From Oreocharis arfaki (lineage: Eukaryota > Chordata > Aves > Passeriformes > Paramythiidae), in NCBI GenBank assembly GCA_013398015.1, contig VZRR01012419.1, positions 621,900-685,899 on the forward strand: a stretch of 64,000 nucleotides of DNA, given 5' to 3'. A program made the position numbers and the translations under genes. Every line of letters begins with the position of its first letter. Positions within the stretch are counted from its first letter, which is position 1. This document shows positions 60,531 to 64,000 of the stretch, in pieces. The notes under the pieces are model-generated. The model worked only from the letters and a program-made list of their open reading frames with translations. It was not told the DNA's origin and ran no database searches.

Positions 60531-63500
60531 TGCACTACATCAAAGCAGTCATATTAAAGCAATTATACTAAAGCGGGCAAAAAGAAATAATCATTAAATA
60601 GAGATTGATGTAACTAAGCTATATCAACACTTGTGGGCAGGTCTTTCTCCTAGCCTTGAGGAGTATCCTTGGTAAGCATCCCTTTAGCCAAGGGAAAAAA
60701 CTCCATGAACATACTCCAAGAAGGAATGCGTTAGAAGAACCTGAAGTATGAAAGTGGACTGGACTTTCTTAGTGTAAAGTGATATGACTCTCAGTCATAT
60801 GTCTTCAGGTCATCTTAGCAGATTATCTGCCAAATCTCTGTCTCACTATCAGAATGTTAATTTGGGGTTAGTTAGCCAGACTGCTTTTAGCATAATTCAA
60901 CACCAAAACAACACATGGCAAAGGCACCACATCAACAGAGTTCAATGCTCCTTCTGCAATCCTGTGTAAGATAACCAGAAATCCTGAAAATGCAATCTGG
61001 GAAACAGGCATTGTTTCCACATAAGACATGGCTTCCCTCACATATATACAGAAATTTTTCAGCTTGTACATCTTCTACAAGATTTTTGGCTTGCCATGAT
61101 ATTTAGGGACCATCAACAGTTGCCCCAAAACACAGCCAAACAAACTTAAGGTCAGCATGGTCATGGCAGCCCCATGGCTCTTTGGGACTGACAGACTCCA
61201 GCTGAAATATGCTGTGAATTTCTAGTGATACTAGATACTAAGATAGTTGTGAAATGCTTTCTTTAGAACTTGTAACTATTTTAGTTAGCCTTTACCACCT
61301 TTTGCTTCAGAATATAAAACTGCAAAAGCAAGGATTACAGTGCTAAGAGGAAGGAAGGAAAATGAAGCCAATAAATTATACCCAGTCTGGATAACCACAC
61401 AATTGTGAGACATTTACAAATTAAACCACTCTGCGTTAGACTTGTACAAGCATTGTCACTACAGAACAAAATTAGAGCTACCACTTTTACATCGGTTCAC
61501 AAAAGTGTCTTTATAATGAAGCACTAGTTCCATGTGTTTTGGTATTCTTCTCAATGAAATATATTTGGGGAAATGCCCTTGTATGGTAGTGAACTTTATC
61601 AAATGGGATGTGTGCTGCTCTGTTACCGTCTGAGAATAACCAGCCTAACTTCCATATATGTGTGATAAAGGCTGTACACTGACTGAAAGCTTTGCCTGGT
61701 GCTGGTGGCTGAGATGTGACAGGAAAGAAGGATCTGATAGTTTTAATCAAAGCCAGTTATGAGGAAATGAATTAATGTTAATGCACATTATCTGGCTGAC
61801 CTGCAGGGATCTTTTTGTGCTGGAACTAGGTAAAATTTAAAATGTCTTTAAAATATCAGCTGCTAAAATGAAGCGATGGTCCAGTCTTAGGCCACAGATG
61901 ATTGCCCCAACATAGTCATCTATCTCTAAAGTGAACAGAAAATGTTAGGCAGCTTGTGACAGGTATTGAACTAAGACCTGAGATGCACTGAAGAAATGTG
62001 TTTCTCTTCAGCTGGCAGCTAAAGAAGGAGCCAAAAGTGGCTGAGGTAAGGCACCCTCTCTGGGTATATCAGGTGAGCTGGAGGGTGCCAAGCTCTGGTG
62101 GCATATAGTGAGACAAACAGACCTTGCAGTAAGGCCACAGTGCAAAATATTTAGTGATCCAGCCCTTGTTTTGTCACTAAAGAGACCAGAAAACATGAGC
62201 TGGGATGCTGATATCAGAAAAGTGAAGCTGGTAGCACCAGTTTGTGGCAGAAGTTAGGCAGCAACTCCCAACAGTACCCACACCACTCACTCAAGCAAGG
62301 GAATGAATTCCACCTTCTTTGCACCTTGTTTCTCAAGACCATGACAGCAGACTACTTAGCTGAAAGGGACATTTTGGACATTTTCAGAATCTGTGCATTT
62401 TTGAAGTGCATATTAGTAAAACACACATTCAGAGATTGTAAAGATAACCATTTAGAGTGAAAACCAAGCTGTAAGTTACAGTGGCTCTCTTGGTAGAAGG
62501 AGGTGACAGAATTATCCTAATCGAAGCCAGACACCACTGTTAGTGTTCCCAAAGAGATCAGATCTTTATGGAATACAGAGCACGACACACCTCTCACCTC
62601 AAACAATTTACAAAGAAAGGCTTTGACCTGTCAAAGAAGTGAGCACACATTTAACCTCTCTCACTTTGAGCAATGGGAGCCAGCGGGGTTTGTGACCCTG
62701 CCTGACATAGACGTGTGCTGTATTGAGACTGGGGTTTAAAGTGCTAATCTGGAGTGTGAAAACATGGTGAAACCAGTGGCACTCCTCATGCTCCCCGAGA
62801 TGAAGAGCTAAATAAAAAATGCGGTTTTTCTGCACTTCCAGGGAAAGATAGTGCTCTCTAGGTTGATCACAGGTAGCTGCTGACAGACTTTTTGCTGTTC
62901 TGACTGAGCTCACTGACTGAAAATTTGGGTTCCTGCACTTCACAGGTTTCTCAGCTTTGCAGACTGACCTGTTCATCTGCAAGTGGCTGCAGTAACATCA
63001 GTCTTTCATTACACTGTCCTTCTAAAACCTTTCAATAATCATTGGATCAAATGGATAAATAAAAGTAAACAGCATGTAGAGACTGTTGTTTTTTAACCAG
63101 CCCGACGTTGTGATCATGAAACACGCTGTACCTCAGCGACTAAGGCTTTGAATGTGTAGCAAGCAGAACATGCATGTAAGAGCTGGATGCAAGAGAAACT
63201 GAGCTTGACAGAAGAGACTGAGACAGCCTGCTGAAGAACAGTGAATAATAACATTGAATAGAGTATTCACTGGGGACATGAGAAGTATAAGTCCATGCTC
63301 TTTTGGGAATAATTTCTAGACATTCATTTGTGTGGTCGCATCAGAAATTCCCCAGGTGGGGATGACACATATATCTTGGGTCAGAAATTGCTTTTTGCGT
63401 GACAGAGAAGAGACGTTTCTTGGAATATAATTTCTGCAAGAAAAGTAAAATGAAATTCCACTTTTAAAGACTGACTTTAGGTCAGTCTTGAATTTCTCTG

Positions 63501-64000
63501 ACAGTTTTATAACCAAACTAAAAAATCAGATTTCAGACACAACCTTCTACTAGAATACTACTGGTCTCCAGCAGAAAGAGATAAGTGATAAATATAACTG
63601 CTTTAAGAAAGTTTAATGAACATCTACTTAGATGCCATTATGTTCCCATAAAATATGTGATTCATCTCCTTTTTATGATCCCACAGAATATGTAAAATTG
63701 GGATGGCTGGTGTTCCCACCAGCACAAAATCTCAAGTCCATGGTACAAACAGTTAAGCTTCTGCAAAATAAAATGTGAACAGCCACATAGGTATCATATT
63801 GACTTAAGAACTGTCTCACTCATTGTGCTTCTTCTTTGTACTGTAATGAAAATAAGACCCATTGTATCCACCCTTTTCTTTACCCCTGCCCCATGCCTTT
63901 GTTGCATTTACTTCTATCAAAACATGACTTCTAAAGATCACCTTTCCCTTCTCTGGGCTGAGCTGACCTTCTGCAAATGGACCAACTGGAGGGACTGATT
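60531..64000. other. unique non-coding sequence to the window end
   Basis: No coding exon or transposon is recognised. The longest open frame (124 codons, 62608-62982 minus) has no family resemblance. A 9-bp inverted repeat lies at 63467-63489 (AAGACTGAC / GTCAGTCTT, 5-nt loop), with GAAATT / AATTTC further out suggesting a longer imperfect stem. Confidence 0.5.

Noticed and set aside
60326..60535. Repeat protein of Ser-Tyr-Pro-Ile-Leu units
   Set aside because: It is a translation of the GATAG minisatellite; no gene context.
1..64000. CRISPR array, operon, phage or bacterial defence system
   Set aside because: No regularly spaced direct repeats with unique spacers, no dense same-strand genes and no ribosome-binding-site organisation. 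The sequence is vertebrate in character.

Overview
The window looks like vertebrate nuclear DNA, most probably from a bird and plausibly a songbird. This rests on four things. There is no bacterial-style gene packing. CpG is sparse except in two short islands. There are four stretches of CR1 LINE sequence, the dominant bird retrotransposon. There are also two solo LTRs, one of which resembles ERVL-type LTRs known from passerines. The bird and songbird assignment comes from remembered repeat families, not from a database search.

I find no protein-coding gene, rRNA or tRNA that I can support. Apart from the retroelement reading frames, open frames are short, overlap on both strands and resemble nothing I recognise. 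The two longest non-repeat frames (313 codons at 36715-37656 and 252 codons at 39979-40737) look like chance frames. The sequence fits a gene desert or a very long intron; exons too short or too diverged to see by eye could be present.

Layout. 1-12.7 kb: unique sequence with two small simple repeats, an odd palindrome (5585-5603) and a possible MIR-like SINE (10801-10876). 12.69-13.67 kb: an old, decayed CR1 on the minus strand. 16.17-17.22 kb: a plus-strand CR1 with endonuclease and reverse-transcriptase pieces, an internal deletion and a lost 3' end. 17-22.5 kb: three perfect hairpins (17258, 21974, 22309), poly-T and CAAA-type tracts. 25.13-26.47 kb: a minus-strand CR1 with 3' UTR and reverse transcriptase. 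31.28-32.85 kb: two solo LTRs in opposite orientations, the first with a perfect 5-bp target duplication. 37.0-37.1 kb: a homopurine tract containing one ambiguous base (N, 37087). 43.6-43.9 kb: a 20-bp perfect palindrome and a strong G-quadruplex candidate. 46.56-47.44 kb and 50.22-50.59 kb: two CpG-rich segments, the first with a cluster of E-boxes; these are the best candidates for host regulatory function. 54.64-55.49 kb: a plus-strand CR1 3' end with its terminal repeats. 60.25-60.53 kb: a hairpin followed by a GATAG minisatellite with a 20-bp higher-order unit.

No gene set here works together as a pathway. The biology visible is genome turnover (LINE and LTR insertion, truncation, solo-LTR formation, microsatellite growth, local inverted duplications) around two possible regulatory islands. 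I did not find a convincing undescribed biological system.
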